A DNA stretch of 64,000 nucleotides from NCBI GenBank assembly GCA_963813415.1, contig CAWEYW010000001.1, forward strand, positions 372,001 to 436,000, given 5' to 3'. A program made the translations under genes and the position numbers. Within the stretch, counting starts at the first letter, position 1. Every line of letters starts with the position of its first letter. The stretch is from CAIWHR01 sp963813415 (GTDB taxonomy: Bacteria > Pseudomonadota > Gammaproteobacteria > Burkholderiales > Casimicrobiaceae). A model generated the notes under the pieces. That model did not search any database and was not told where the DNA came from. It saw only the letters and a list, made by a program, of their open reading frames with translations. Below, piece after piece: positions 27,205-37,087 of this stretch.

Positions 27205-28650
27205 TCAAGCCTGCTGCGCGACGGCCGCCGAAGCGGGCTCGATGTTGAGATTCATCCGCAGCAGGTTGTGCGGATCGTAGCGTTTTTTCGCTTGCTGCAG
27301 GCGTGGGTAGTTGCTGCCGTAGCTCGCCGTCACGCGTTCTGCTTCGTCGTCGGTCAGGAAGTTGACGTAGCCGCCTGCCGTCGCGTGCGGCGCCGCCCGG
27401 GAGAATGCCTGTCGCGCCCACGTGCGAACCCGTTCGTCGTCGCGCGGGTCGGACCACCGCCCGTGGACATTCATGATGAAGTGCGCATCGCGGCCCGCAA
27501 ACGCGGTCGCCGAAGGTGCGACGCGCGCCATCGCTCCGCCCAGTTGCGCGAGGAAGATCTCGCATTCCGGTCCCGGCGATCCGGCGGCCGATTCGATCGC
27601 CATGTCGAGCGCGGCATCCGTCAGGTCGCGGAAGTTGTTCGACTTCCAATAGTTGCGGCCACCGGCGGTTAGCAGCGGATCGAATGCGCCCTGGAAACCG
27701 GCGTAGGGCGTGGGCATCACGGCGCTGCCGAGGGGGTCGCCAAGCGCGAAGAGCGGCGCAGCGGCGCGCTCCCCGGCGGCGATGTCGCCGGCGTACGCAA
27801 GCGCGAGGATCACCACGTCGGTTCCGTGTGCTGATTCAGGGAGGAACGGCAGCGGCGGCGCTTTGCGCAGCACGGCCCACACGCTCAGTTCGTCCGGCGC
27901 TTGCGTGGTGAAATCGCGCCAGGCGCGAAGCACCCGGGCGGCTTGGGCAAACGGGAATACGACGAGACCGGCGTAGATCGCGGGCCCTACCGGATGCAAT
28001 TGAAAGTCGAACGAGGTCACGATGCCGAAGTTGCCGCCGCCACCGCGCAGGGCCCAGAACAATTCGGGCTCGGAGGAAGCCGACGCGACCCGGATTTCGC
28101 CGTCGGGCGTCACGACGGTCGCGGCGAGCAGATTGTCGATTGTCATTCCATAACGGCGCGTCAACCAGCCGAAGCCGCCACCGAGCGTGAGTCCGGCGAC
28201 GCCGGTCGTAGAATTGATGCCGAGTGGCGTGGCAAGGCCGTGGGCCTGTGCAGCGTGATCGAAGTCCCCGAGCAGCGCGCCCCCGCCGACTGTTGCCGTG
28301 CGCTTGTCCGCAGCGACGCTGACCGTGCGCATGCCCGACAGGTCGATCATCAGGCCGCCTTCGGCAACGGCGTTGCCCGCGATGTGGTGACCGCCTCCAC
28401 GCACGCTGACCAGCATCCGGTGCACGCCGGCGAAGAGCACCGCAGACCGGACGTCCGAATTGTTCAGGCACCGGGCGATCAGAACCGGGCGACGATCGAT
28501 AGTGCCGTTCCAGATGCTGCGCGCCTTGTTATAGTCCGCGGCGGCGGCGGTGAGGACGCCCCCGCTGATCTCTCTCGCGAACGCATCGGCATCGGCCTCG
28601 CGAAGCTGGCGGACGTCGCGATCCAAGGTCAAGTAGGTCAATGTACGCAT
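27205..28650 (-). CDS. FAD-linked oxidase, berberine-bridge-enzyme type
   Basis: The 481-residue flavoprotein belongs to the FAD_binding_4/BBE (VAO/PCMH) family. RGGGHHIAGNAV (near residue 85) carries the His that binds FAD covalently, and TGVAGLTLGGGFGWLTRRYGMT and LFWALRGGGGNFGIVTSF are family signatures. The second covalent site, a Cys in bicovalent members, is Ser/Thr here (GINSTTGVAG), so a single His linkage is expected. The C-terminal BBE motif reads NYPRLQQAKKRYDPHNLLRMNLNI. It oxidises a sugar, alcohol or secondary metabolite and gives H2O2. It is divergent from an AraC regulator and about 40% similar by eye to the oxidase at 31.6 kb. Confidence 0.9.
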   Translation of the reverse strand: MRTLTYLTLDRDVRQLREADADAFAREISGGVLTAAAADYNKARSIWNGTIDRRPVLIARCLNNSDVRSAVLFAGVHRMLVSVRGGGHHIAGNAVAEGGLMIDLSGMRTVSVAADKRTATVGGGALLGDFDHAAQAHGLATPLGINSTTGVAGLTLGGGFGWLTRRYGMTIDNLLAATVVTPDGEIRVASASSEPELFWALRGGGGNFGIVTSFDFQLHPVGPAIYAGLVVFPFAQAARVLRAWRDFTTQAPDELSVWAVLRKAPPLPFLPESAHGTDVVILALAYAGDIAAGERAAAPLFALGDPLGSAVMPTPYAGFQGAFDPLLTAGGRNYWKSNNFRDLTDAALDMAIESAAGSPGPECEIFLAQLGGAMARVAPSATAFAGRDAHFIMNVHGRWSDPRDDERVRTWARQAFSRAAPHATAGGYVNFLTDDEAERVTASYGSNYPRLQQAKKRYDPHNLLRMNLNIEPASAAVAQQA

Positions 28651-28851
28651 GTCGTGCCTCGCAATGGAATGAGTCTTGCCACTGTTCGTGGCTGATGGTG
28701 CCCGCGACTGAATCCTGCGCGTTCGCGCGCGTTACCGCTTGACTTCGCGTCGCTCATTCTTGATCTTCTGTCCGCCATCGCCGGGACGTACAATCCACGG
28801 CTTGATCGAACGTCCGCGCGCCTTGATCGAAACGCCGGCTTGAGCCGCGAT
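28651..28851. promoter_or_regulatory. Divergent promoter region, flavin oxidase/AraC regulator
   Basis: This 200-base region separates the divergent oxidase and AraC-type regulator genes and is the likely control region for both. I see no clear operator. Confidence 0.35.
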
Positions 28852-29880
28852 ATGAGCCATGACACCCTGTCGGACGTGCTGCGCAGCGTGCGCCTGCGCG
28901 GCGCGGTGTTCTTCTATGTCAGCGGGTCCGATGACTGGGCGGCGGAAGCTCCGGCCTCCCGTGAGATCGCTCCGCTGCTGATGCGGGGCGTCGACCACGT
29001 GATGGAGTACCACGTTGTCGCCCAGGGCAATTGCTGGGCGGCGATACCGGGTGGCCCGGCTGTGCGTCTCTCGAGGGGTGACATTGTGATGTTCCCGCAT
29101 GGCGATGCACACGTGGTCTCGAGCGCACAGGGCATGCGCGGTGATCCGCCGAACCTGCGCTGGTTCGGCGAATCTGCCATGGAACGGCTGCCGATCCGCG
29201 TCGCGTACAACGGATCGAATGCACCATCGATGGGACCCTCGGGGGTCGAAGGCGAAACGACGATCGTCTGCGGGTTCCTCGGTTGCGACCTGCAGCCGTT
29301 CAATCCGTTGATCGCGAGCCTCCCGCACCTGCTGCATCTGCGTGCGCCAGACGACGAGCAATGGATTGCGCAGTTCATCCGGCATGCGGTGCGCGAGTCG
29401 CGCGCGCGGGAGCCGGGCAGCGAGGTGATGCTCGCACGAATGAGCGAGATGATGTTCGTGGACGCGGTACGGCGCTACACCGCGAGCCTCCCGGCGAACA
29501 GCCGCGGCTGGCTGGCCGGCATGCGTGATCACCTCGTTGGGCGCGCAATCGCATTGCTGCATGAGCATCCCGCCGAGAACTGGACGATCGACGAGCTGGG
29601 GCGGCGCATCGGCCTGTCGCGCTCAGCGTTGCACGAGCGGTTCGTCCAGTTGATCGGCGTGCCGCCAATGCAGTATCTCGCGCAGTGGCGAATGCAAGCG
29701 GCAGCGCGCCTGCTGCTCGACACGCGCGCCACGGTCGCGACGATTGGCCTCGAGGTGGGCTATGACTCGGAGGCGGCGTTCGCGCGCGCGTTCAAGCGGC
29801 TGGTCGGCCGCCCCCCCGCAGCGTGGCGCCGCGAACGCAGCGCCGAGCTCGGATCGGCGACGGGCTCGCCTGATGAATGA
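28852..29880 (+). CDS. AraC-family transcriptional regulator with cupin-6 sensor domain
   Basis: The 342-residue protein has an N-terminal cupin-like ligand-binding domain (AraC_binding_2/cupin_6; residues about 8-190, with LSRGDIVMFPHGDAHVV). A C-terminal AraC DNA-binding domain carries two helix-turn-helix units: IDELGRRIGLSRSALHERFVQLIGVPPMQYLAQWRM and VATIGLEVGYDSEAAFARAFKRLVGRPPAAWRR. The ATG at 28852 is preferred over a TTG four codons upstream. It lies divergent to the flavin oxidase/TPR genes and upstream of the second flavin oxidase, and may control them. Confidence 0.92.
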   Translation: MSHDTLSDVLRSVRLRGAVFFYVSGSDDWAAEAPASREIAPLLMRGVDHVMEYHVVAQGNCWAAIPGGPAVRLSRGDIVMFPHGDAHVVSSAQGMRGDPPNLRWFGESAMERLPIRVAYNGSNAPSMGPSGVEGETTIVCGFLGCDLQPFNPLIASLPHLLHLRAPDDEQWIAQFIRHAVRESRAREPGSEVMLARMSEMMFVDAVRRYTASLPANSRGWLAGMRDHLVGRAIALLHEHPAENWTIDELGRRIGLSRSALHERFVQLIGVPPMQYLAQWRMQAAARLLLDTRATVATIGLEVGYDSEAAFARAFKRLVGRPPAAWRRERSAELGSATGSPDE

Positions 29881-30479
29881 GAAGATTCGACGCTCTGTGA
29901 ATACTCGATTCGGACACCGCGCGCGAGAAGGACCGCTCCGATCGCTGGCGCGTCTTGACCTGCCAAGACCCATGAAAACCCGGATGGTCAGGTGTCGCTT
30001 TCGCGCCACCGCAGCCTCCGGTGCAAATGTCTTGCGAGCGTCAGCGAGCCCACGTCGCGTGCCAGGCGGGCGCGCGCATACGCCTGCCCTAGGTCGCGCA
30101 CGGCTGGCGGTCGACAATCGGGGGGTCAAGCGATGCGTTGATCGAGCTCGTACTCCGATGGCGGCTGGGCGCGGGTGTAGCAGCCACCCGCTCCGGCATC
30201 GGGCGTGTTCCATAGTGGCGGGCATCGGGCACGTTCCATGCGCGCCAGCGCCGTGGCTTCGCCGGTTGTCAGTCGCCTCGTCAATGGCAGCTTACCGGGA
30301 AATCCCGCGGCGATACCGACGGTCAGTTGTTGGCCCGGTCAGCGACCTTCGCCCCACCGCTTCCGTAATGCAGGTGCAGTGAAGTTATGCCATCATCAGC
30401 AACACCATAACGTCAACGCATAAGTAATGGCCACTCCGGCACAACGCTCACGATCGACTGAACCTAAGGGGAGAACATC
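29881..30479. other. Gap without recognised gene
   Basis: About 600 bases follow the AraC gene. Long frames exist on both strands because of the high GC content, but none resembles a protein family. The last 40 bases carry the leader and GGGGAG ribosome-binding site of the next gene. Confidence 0.35.
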
Positions 30480-31271
30480 ATGATTCTGACCGGCGTGCGG
30501 GCTCGCAGGCGCCCGTTCCTCATTCTTGCGACAGCCGCCGCCACAGCGCTCGCGGCAGGATCAGCCCTTGCCGAGGGCAAATCCGCGACGTACGAAGGCA
30601 AGGCGGCGCGCATCGGCAACGGTACAGCGCACACCGTAGTCCGCACTGACGCCGGCGGCAAGCCAGCGTCGATCAGCATCGTCTTTACGCCGGGTATGCT
30701 TGACGGGCTTCCAAAAGCGGCCAAGGGCGCCGACCCAGACTTCCCCTATCTCCTGCCAATGCCGATGATGGGGCCCAAGACGGTCATCGATCACGTCGTT
30801 ATCAACTGGGAGTCCGCTGGTCATCCGCCCTCGCATGTCTACGACGTGCCACATTTCGATTTCCATTTCTACCTGGTCAGCCGCGCGGCGCAGATGCAAG
30901 TCGCCTTCAAGGACGAGAATGATTCGGGCGACCCGAGTCAGCAGCCGCCCGCTGCACTGGTGCCCGTCGGCTACATCATGCCGCCCGGTACGGCAGTTCC
31001 TCAAATGGGCGTGCATGCGATCAATCCATCGGCGTCCGAATTCAACAAACAGCCCTTCACCGCGACCTTCATCTACGGCTACTACAACAAGCAGCAGACC
31101 TTCATTGAACCGATGGCGTCGCTGGCATACCTCAAGTCGAAGCCATCATTCTCCGCCCCGGTGGCACGACCCGCCTCCTACAGCAAGCCGGGCGCCTATC
31201 CTTCGGCCTACAGCGTCAAGTATGACGCTGCCCACAACGTGTACGAGGTGACGCTGGAGGAATTGAAGTAG
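30480..31271 (+). CDS. Secreted DUF5602/TTHB210-like protein
   Basis: The 263-residue product has a signal peptide (cleavage after SALAEG, about residue 31). The mature part contains HVYDVPHFDFHFYLVSRAAQM and GYIMPPGTAVPQMGVHAINP. These His-rich segments resemble the TTHB210-like domain (DUF5602), a secreted beta-rich fold of unknown function. Many His residues (HVYDVPHFDFHFY) could bind metal. A GGGGAG ribosome-binding site precedes the ATG at 30480. It sits between the AraC gene and a second flavin oxidase on the same strand. Confidence 0.75.
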   Translation: MILTGVRARRRPFLILATAAATALAAGSALAEGKSATYEGKAARIGNGTAHTVVRTDAGGKPASISIVFTPGMLDGLPKAAKGADPDFPYLLPMPMMGPKTVIDHVVINWESAGHPPSHVYDVPHFDFHFYLVSRAAQMQVAFKDENDSGDPSQQPPAALVPVGYIMPPGTAVPQMGVHAINPSASEFNKQPFTATFIYGYYNKQQTFIEPMASLAYLKSKPSFSAPVARPASYSKPGAYPSAYSVKYDAAHNVYEVTLEELK

Positions 31272-31584
31272 GCCGCGACTTGCTCAACGGGCGCCTTGGT
31301 AACGGCTTCTCTCCACCGTCAGCATTCCGTCCGCCCTGACCGCACTGGGCCTGATCGTCGACGGTCGCAATTCGACCCGTTGCTGTCAGTCGCGGGTGGC
31401 GGCTTCCGGAGGTCCAAACCACTCTGACCGGTCCAGACTTCTCAATCCGCCCGGATGGCGGTATATTTTTTCAATTAGGGTGCCCCGATTGCGTGTCGCA
31501 GCAGCGGCGATCTCGGCGACCGATCGGTGCGAATTGATGGAGGGTGTTAACGGGCGCGTGACTACGGTGGAAGGAGGCGGTGTC
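31272..31584. other. Leader region of second flavin oxidase gene
   Basis: These 313 bases hold no recognised gene. A CGACGGTCGCAATTCGACCC stretch (about 31360-31379) is related to the dispersed motif near 17830 and 53760. An AAGGAGG ribosome-binding site at 31571-31577 serves the oxidase. Confidence 0.4.
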
Positions 31585-32955
31585 ATGAGCGAGCTTGCGA
31601 TCCAGGGATTTCGCGGAAGGCTGATCGGTCCGTCGGACAAGGACTACGACGAGGCGCGAGCGCTGTACAACGGAATGATCGACAAGCGGCCCAAGGTGAT
31701 TGCTCGCTGCACCGACGCCGCCGACGTCATGGCGGCAATCAACTACGGGCGCGAGAACAAGCTGCTCATTGCGATCCGCGGGGGCGGCCACAGCGGCCCG
31801 GGTCTTGGAAGCTGCGACGGCGGCCTCGTTATCGACCTGTCGCACATGCGCAGCGTGCGCGTGGATCCGTCGAACCGGACCGTGCGGGTCGACCCGGGCT
31901 GCACCGCGGCTGATCTCGACCACGCGACCCATGCCTTCGGCCTCGCGGTGCCGCTCGGCATCGTCGGCAGCACGGGCGTCGCGGGCCTGACCTTGGGCGG
32001 CGGAACCGGCTACCTTACGCGCAAACACGGTCTGACGATCGACAACTTGCTCGAGGTCGACATGGTGTTGGCCGACGGCTCGTTCATCACCGCCACCAAG
32101 GACGAATATGCCGATCTATTTTGGGCGGTGCGCGGTGGCGGCGGCAACTTCGGCGTGGTTACGAGTTTTCTATTCCAGGCCCACCCGGTCCAGGTGGTCT
32201 TCGCGGGGCCGATCTTCTGGGACGCCAAGGACGCCAGGAAGGTCATGGGGACTTACCGCGAGTTCATAGCAAATGCTCCCGAGGAGCTTGGCCTGTTCGT
32301 CGGCCTCAAGTCCGTGCCGCCGACCGATCCGTTCCCCAAGGAGCATTGGAACAAGCGCGCCTGTGCCCTCATCGGGGCGTTCAACGGGCCAGTTGCAGAC
32401 GGCCAGAAGCTCATGGCCTCGCTGCTCGAAAAGCTGCCGACCCCGTTGTTCAACTGGATGGGCGAGATGCCGTGGCCTGCTATCAACGGACTGTTCGACC
32501 CCTTCTTTCCTCAAGGCCTGCAGTGGTACTGGAAAGGCGACTTCGTCAAGGCGCTTTCCGATGAAGCGATCGACGTGCACATCGCCAACGCGCTCAAAGC
32601 GCCGACCCCATTCTGCCTCATGCACCTCTACCCTATCGATGGCGCCGTCCGGCGGGTCGCGAAGGACGCCACGCCGTGGGCGGCACGCGACGCGTCGTGG
32701 TCTATGGTGATCGCAGGCATCAGCTCCGATCCCAACGATGCGGCCGCGCTCAAGACCTGGGGACGTGGCTACTGGGAATCCATCCACCCGTTCAACCTGG
32801 AAGCCGCTTACGTCAACTTCATGGACGCTGACGAGGGCGACGACCGGATTGAACTCAGCTACGGCCACAATTACACGCGCCTCAGGGCGATCAAGGCTAA
32901 GTACGATCCCAACAATTTGTTCCGGGTCAACCAGAACATCAAGCCCAAGATGTGA
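31585..32955 (+). CDS. FAD-linked oxidase, berberine-bridge-enzyme type
   Basis: The 456-residue protein is a second VAO/BBE-type flavin oxidase. RGGGHSGPGLGSCDGG carries the covalent-FAD His; TGVAGLTLGGGTGYLTRKHGLT and LFWAVRGGGGNFGVVTSF follow; the C-terminus has the BBE motif NYTRLRAIKAKYDPNNLFRVNQNI. The Cys of bicovalent enzymes is replaced (GIVGSTGVAG). An AAGGAGG ribosome-binding site fixes the ATG at 31585, although the frame is open upstream. It probably arose by divergence from the same ancestor as the 27.2 kb oxidase. The substrate is unknown. Confidence 0.9.
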   Translation: MSELAIQGFRGRLIGPSDKDYDEARALYNGMIDKRPKVIARCTDAADVMAAINYGRENKLLIAIRGGGHSGPGLGSCDGGLVIDLSHMRSVRVDPSNRTVRVDPGCTAADLDHATHAFGLAVPLGIVGSTGVAGLTLGGGTGYLTRKHGLTIDNLLEVDMVLADGSFITATKDEYADLFWAVRGGGGNFGVVTSFLFQAHPVQVVFAGPIFWDAKDARKVMGTYREFIANAPEELGLFVGLKSVPPTDPFPKEHWNKRACALIGAFNGPVADGQKLMASLLEKLPTPLFNWMGEMPWPAINGLFDPFFPQGLQWYWKGDFVKALSDEAIDVHIANALKAPTPFCLMHLYPIDGAVRRVAKDATPWAARDASWSMVIAGISSDPNDAAALKTWGRGYWESIHPFNLEAAYVNFMDADEGDDRIELSYGHNYTRLRAIKAKYDPNNLFRVNQNIKPKM

Positions 32956-33645
32956 ACACAGTCGCGCTGCGTGAATGCGCTGGACCATCGACCCGGCGCG
33001 AACGCGCTGCACCCTTCCGTTATGCACGGCTGACCTGCTCGGGTACCGTTCAGCCTGAAGAAAGTCCGCGCTGCACCAGCATTGACCAAGCAACCGTCGA
33101 GCCCGGAGGGACGGGTCTTGTTGCGCGGGGCGTCTTAGCAGGGCAACGGCGGTCGTTCTTGGCTACGTTCTACCCCGAAGTCCCGTACGACTGCTTCCAG
33201 TAGGTTAGCGGCTTCATCGGAATGGCGGGAAATGGGCCGAGAGCAGCCGGCGTGGAACGGCGGCTCGCGACCCTGAGCAGAGGTTGGAACCACACCGCGG
33301 TCCAGCTGCTCGGACCCAACCAGCTGCGTCGGTTGATAAGCATCGCTGGCTGTGTCGCGTAGTGCCCGCATCCCAACTCGCGGATCTCGCGCAGTGATAC
33401 GACGCGGTTGCCCGGCTTCGCATCTCTCCGCCGCACATGCCTGCACCCACCGAACAACGGTGCTCTGGTCCGTTCTGCCTGTCCGCAGGACCCATGCAGG
33501 CCACCATTTCCGGACCGGACGGGCTCTCTGCGAGCCCGTCGCGCCGATCCGGATGCCCGGGCAGCCAGCCGCACCGGTACTGACCATGATCAATACGGCT
33601 CTCCCGCCGCCGGCATTCAATGGCGCGAGCATCTGTGCCTGACAG
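32956..33645. other. Gap without recognised gene
   Basis: These 690 bases separate the flavin oxidase from the nitrate transporter. I find no protein family on either strand and no obvious repeat. It should hold the transporter promoter. Confidence 0.35.
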
Positions 33646-36378
33646 ATGACCCTGGGGAGCGACGCCGTGACACTTACCGCAACACAACCGGGACTCAGCC
33701 GCGAGCAGATCTCCGCGCTCACGATGAGTACGCTCGCATTTGCGGTGAACTTCGCTGTCTGGGTGATGTTCTCCGTCATCGGGATCAAGATCAAGGCCGA
33801 GCTCAATCTCAACGAAACGGAGTTCGGCCTGCTGGTTGCCACTCCCATCCTGACCGGCTCGTTGGTTCGCCTGCCGCTGGGCATCCTGACCGACCGCTAC
33901 GGCGGCCGGATCGTTTATTTCCTGCAGATGCTCACGGTGGTGATCCCCACCTGGGTGCTCTCGTACGCGACCGAGTACTGGCAGTACCTCGTGCTGGGGC
34001 TGTTCATTGGAATGGCGGGCGGCTCCTTCGCTGTCGGCATCGCCTACACCTCGGCCTGGTTCAGCAAGGAGCGGCAAGGCACGGCGATGGGCATCTTCGG
34101 CGCCGGCAATGCGGGCTCGTCGCTCACCAAGTTCATTGCCCCAATGATCATTGCGGCATCGGCCACCGCGTCGTGGCGGATGGTACCGAAGATTTACGCC
34201 ATCGCGATGCTGGTGATGGCCGTGCTGTTCTGGTTCCTGACCTCCGAGGACCCGCTGCACCGCAAGGACGCGGCGGCAAGACGTCGTCCCAAGCTTGCCG
34301 AGCAGTTGCTGCCGCTGCTCGATCTGCGCGTGTGGCGCTTCGGGCTCGCCTATTACTTCGTGTTCGGCGCCTTCGTCGCGATGGCGCTCTGGCTGCCCAA
34401 GTACTACGTCGGCCAGTACGGCCTGCCTCTCGCCACCGCCGCGCTCCTGACCATCGTGTTCGATCTGCCCTCGGGGGCAATCCGTGCCCTTGGCGGATGG
34501 GCGTCCGACAAGTGGGGCGGCAACACCGTTACCTGGTGGGTGATGTGGGTCAGCCTCGCCTGCATGTTCCTGCTGAGTTACCCGCCGACGACGATGATCG
34601 TCCACGCCATCAAGGGCGACGTTGCGATCGACATCGGCGTCGGCGTGACGACGTTCACCGTCCTGATCTTCATCGCCGGCCTGGCCCAGGGCTTCGGCAA
34701 GGCCAGCGTCTACCGCAGCCTGGCGGATCACTATCCCACCAGCATGGGCGTGGTCGGCGGCATCGTCGGCGTCATCGGCGGCCTGGGCGGTTTCACGCTG
34801 CCGATCATGTTCGGGGTCGCGGCCGACGTGATCGGCGTACGCAGCAGTTGCTTCATGCTGATGACGCTCGTGGTGGTCGTCACGATGATCTGGATGTGGG
34901 TCGCCGAGCGCAACGAGCGCGAAGGCATCCTGGCGCAGCACGCCGACGCGCGGGCGGCCCTGGCCGGCGCCGAGCTCATCGAACCCAGGCGGCCGCGCCG
35001 CCACGTCCTCGTCGACTGGAGACCCGACGACGAGACCTTCTGGACGCAGACCGGCCGGCGCATCGCCCATCGCAACCTGTGGCTGTCGATGCCGGCACTG
35101 CTCCTGGCTTTCGCCGTCTGGGTGGTGTGGAGCGTGGTCGTGGTCGAGCTGCCGCACATCGGGTTCACGTTCACGACCAACCAGCTGTTCTGGCTGGCGG
35201 CGCTGCCGGGTCTTTCCGGCGTGGTCTTCCGCGCACTGTATGCGTTCGCCGTGCCGATCTTCGGTGGCCGCAACTTCACGGTGTGGAGCACCACGATGCT
35301 GCTGCTGCCCACGGTTTGGATCGGGTTCGCCGTGCAGGATCCGAGCACCAACTACGCGGTATTCGCGGCCATCGCGCTGCTGTGCGGCCTCGGCGCCGGC
35401 AACTTCTCGTCGAGCATGGCCAACATCAGCTTCTTCTACCCGAAGCGACTGCAGGGCACGGCGCTGGGCCTGAATGCCGGCGTCGGTAACCTGGGCGTCG
35501 GCTTGGCGCAGCTCATCGCCCCGATGGCCATGTACGGCGGCGCGCTGCTGATCCTGGGCGGCAAGGCCCAGACCCGTGTTGATCAGGGCACGACGACGCT
35601 GATCTGGGCGCAGAACGCCGGCTTCATCTGGGTGCCGCTGATCGTGCTGGCAGTGATCGCAGCGTGGTTCGGCATGGACAACATCGCCACGGTGCGTGCC
35701 GGCTTCGCCGAGCAGGTGGCGATCCTCCGGAACAGGCATCAGTGGCGGATGAGCTGGCTGTACACGGGTACCTTCGGCTCGTTCCTCGGCCTCGCCGCCG
35801 GATTTCCGATGCTGGTCAATACGCAGTTCCCGGCGGTGGACGCGTTCAAGTTCGCCTTCATCGGCCCGATCGTGGCGGCACTGGTGCGGCCCCTTGGGGG
35901 CTGGCTCGCCGACCGGATGGGAGGCGCGATGATCACCGCCTGGATGTTCCTCGTCATGGCCGTGGCACCGCTAGCCGCCGTTTACTTTCTTCCGGGAGCG
36001 GGTGGCGGCGGCAGCCTGATCGCCTTCGTGCTCACGTTCATGGTCCTGTTCGTCGCCGCGGGTATCGGCAACGGCTCGACGTTCCGCATGATCCCGATCA
36101 TCTTCCGCACGCTGCGGGAACGCACCGTGGACTCGAAGGATCAGGCAGCGCTGGAGGAGGCCCGTCGAATGGGCAGCACCGAAGGTGCCGCGACGCTCGG
36201 CTTCAGTTCCGCCGTAGCGGCGTTTGGCGGCTTCTTCATTCCGATCGCCTATGGCACATCGATCAAGCTAACCGGCAGCCCGGAGGGTGCATTGGTGTTC
36301 TTCAGCGTGTATTACCTGAGTTGCGTGCTGGCGACCTGGCGCTGGTATGCACGCCGCGACGCCGAGGTGGCGTGCTGA
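33646..36378 (+). CDS. narK: Fused double-MFS nitrate/nitrite transporter (NarK1-NarK2 type)
   Basis: The 910-residue protein consists of two complete MFS NarK-family domains. The first (about residues 20-430) has FAVNFAVWVMFSVIGIKIK, LPLGILTDRYGGR and GIAYTSAWFSKERQGTAMGIFGAGNAG. The second (about residues 470-905) has FAVWVVWSVVVVELPHIGF, SSSMANISFFYPKRLQGTALGLNAGVGN and RPLGGWLADRMGG. In fused NarK proteins one half acts as nitrate/proton symporter and the other as nitrate/nitrite exchanger. The frame begins at ATG 33646; a GTG at 33667 preceded by GGGGAG is an alternative. No nitrate reductase genes are visible in the window; the next operon encodes a terminal oxidase. Confidence 0.92.
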   Translation: MTLGSDAVTLTATQPGLSREQISALTMSTLAFAVNFAVWVMFSVIGIKIKAELNLNETEFGLLVATPILTGSLVRLPLGILTDRYGGRIVYFLQMLTVVIPTWVLSYATEYWQYLVLGLFIGMAGGSFAVGIAYTSAWFSKERQGTAMGIFGAGNAGSSLTKFIAPMIIAASATASWRMVPKIYAIAMLVMAVLFWFLTSEDPLHRKDAAARRRPKLAEQLLPLLDLRVWRFGLAYYFVFGAFVAMALWLPKYYVGQYGLPLATAALLTIVFDLPSGAIRALGGWASDKWGGNTVTWWVMWVSLACMFLLSYPPTTMIVHAIKGDVAIDIGVGVTTFTVLIFIAGLAQGFGKASVYRSLADHYPTSMGVVGGIVGVIGGLGGFTLPIMFGVAADVIGVRSSCFMLMTLVVVVTMIWMWVAERNEREGILAQHADARAALAGAELIEPRRPRRHVLVDWRPDDETFWTQTGRRIAHRNLWLSMPALLLAFAVWVVWSVVVVELPHIGFTFTTNQLFWLAALPGLSGVVFRALYAFAVPIFGGRNFTVWSTTMLLLPTVWIGFAVQDPSTNYAVFAAIALLCGLGAGNFSSSMANISFFYPKRLQGTALGLNAGVGNLGVGLAQLIAPMAMYGGALLILGGKAQTRVDQGTTTLIWAQNAGFIWVPLIVLAVIAAWFGMDNIATVRAGFAEQVAILRNRHQWRMSWLYTGTFGSFLGLAAGFPMLVNTQFPAVDAFKFAFIGPIVAALVRPLGGWLADRMGGAMITAWMFLVMAVAPLAAVYFLPGAGGGGSLIAFVLTFMVLFVAAGIGNGSTFRMIPIIFRTLRERTVDSKDQAALEEARRMGSTEGAATLGFSSAVAAFGGFFIPIAYGTSIKLTGSPEGALVFFSVYYLSCVLATWRWYARRDAEVAC

Positions 36379-36681
36379 CGACTCCGGGCTCGCGCTGTCT
36401 TCGCAGCGGCCGGTCGCGGCTTGTGGCCGTGGCTCGGCTCGCTGAACAACTCGTCGCCGTCGCCGCTACCGGGTGCACGCAATCGTGAACCGATCTTCGA
36501 TGCCCGTTGCGCGACGGTCCGGTTCTGGCCAGGCGCGACCGGCTTGCCGATGGCGCTTGTTGATTCGAGTGCCCTACTGGCACGGCCATCCGTTCGTCCC
36601 GCATTCCTGCCGGGATCGCGGATGCGGCCTGCCTGGTCATGCCCGCCGGGCGTGGGCTGGCAGAGTCGGCGAAAGTTCGCG
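36379..36681. other. Convergent gap without recognised gene
   Basis: About 300 bases lie between the converging narK gene and the oxidase operon. No gene and no clear hairpin-plus-T-run terminator is seen. Confidence 0.35.
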
Positions 36682-37083
36682 CTACCGCAGGGTATAGAGA
36701 TACGCCGCGATGTCGCGCGCGTCGGCTTCAGTGACCCCCATGTTGGGCATCGCGTTGCCCGGCACCACGCTTTGTGGATCGCGAATCCAGCGGACGAGAT
36801 TCGGCGGCGTGTTGCGCAGCATGCCCGCGATGTAGACGCGCTCGCCAAAGTGCGTCAATGGTGGACCGACGTTGCCGCGCGCGCCGGGCACGCCCGGAAC
36901 GGTGTGGCATGCGGCGCAGCCGAGCGCCTCGATCAGTCTCGGGCCGCGTCCCGCATCACCTCCAGCCACTGCCCAGGCCGGCTCGGCGGCGCGCGCCAGA
37001 GCGCCCACGGCCAGCGCTCCGATCACCAGGGCCGCGCATCCCGCGCCCAGGATCCGAACGCCGGGACGAAGCAAAGGATGCAT
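36682..37083 (-). CDS. Monoheme cytochrome c (last gene of oxidase operon)
   Basis: The 133-residue protein has an N-terminal hydrophobic segment (ILGAGCAALVIGALAVGALARA) as signal peptide or anchor. It has one heme-binding CAACH (about residues 56-60) and a likely distal Met in GNAMPNMG. It is a class I periplasmic cytochrome c. The start lies four bases after the preceding membrane-protein gene, which ties it to the operon of alcohol dehydrogenase and oxidase. It may carry electrons within this chain, like the fused domain in subunit II and the lipoprotein cytochrome. Confidence 0.9.
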   Translation of the reverse strand: MHPLLRPGVRILGAGCAALVIGALAVGALARAAEPAWAVAGGDAGRGPRLIEALGCAACHTVPGVPGARGNVGPPLTHFGERVYIAGMLRNTPPNLVRWIRDPQSVVPGNAMPNMGVTEADARDIAAYLYTLR

Positions 37084-37087
37084 CGCG

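Noticed and set aside
33214..35739. Long minus-strand open frame opposite the nitrate transporter gene
   Set aside because: It is rich in His, Asp and Arg, has no family resemblance, and mirrors the codon pattern of the strong NarK gene on the other strand.
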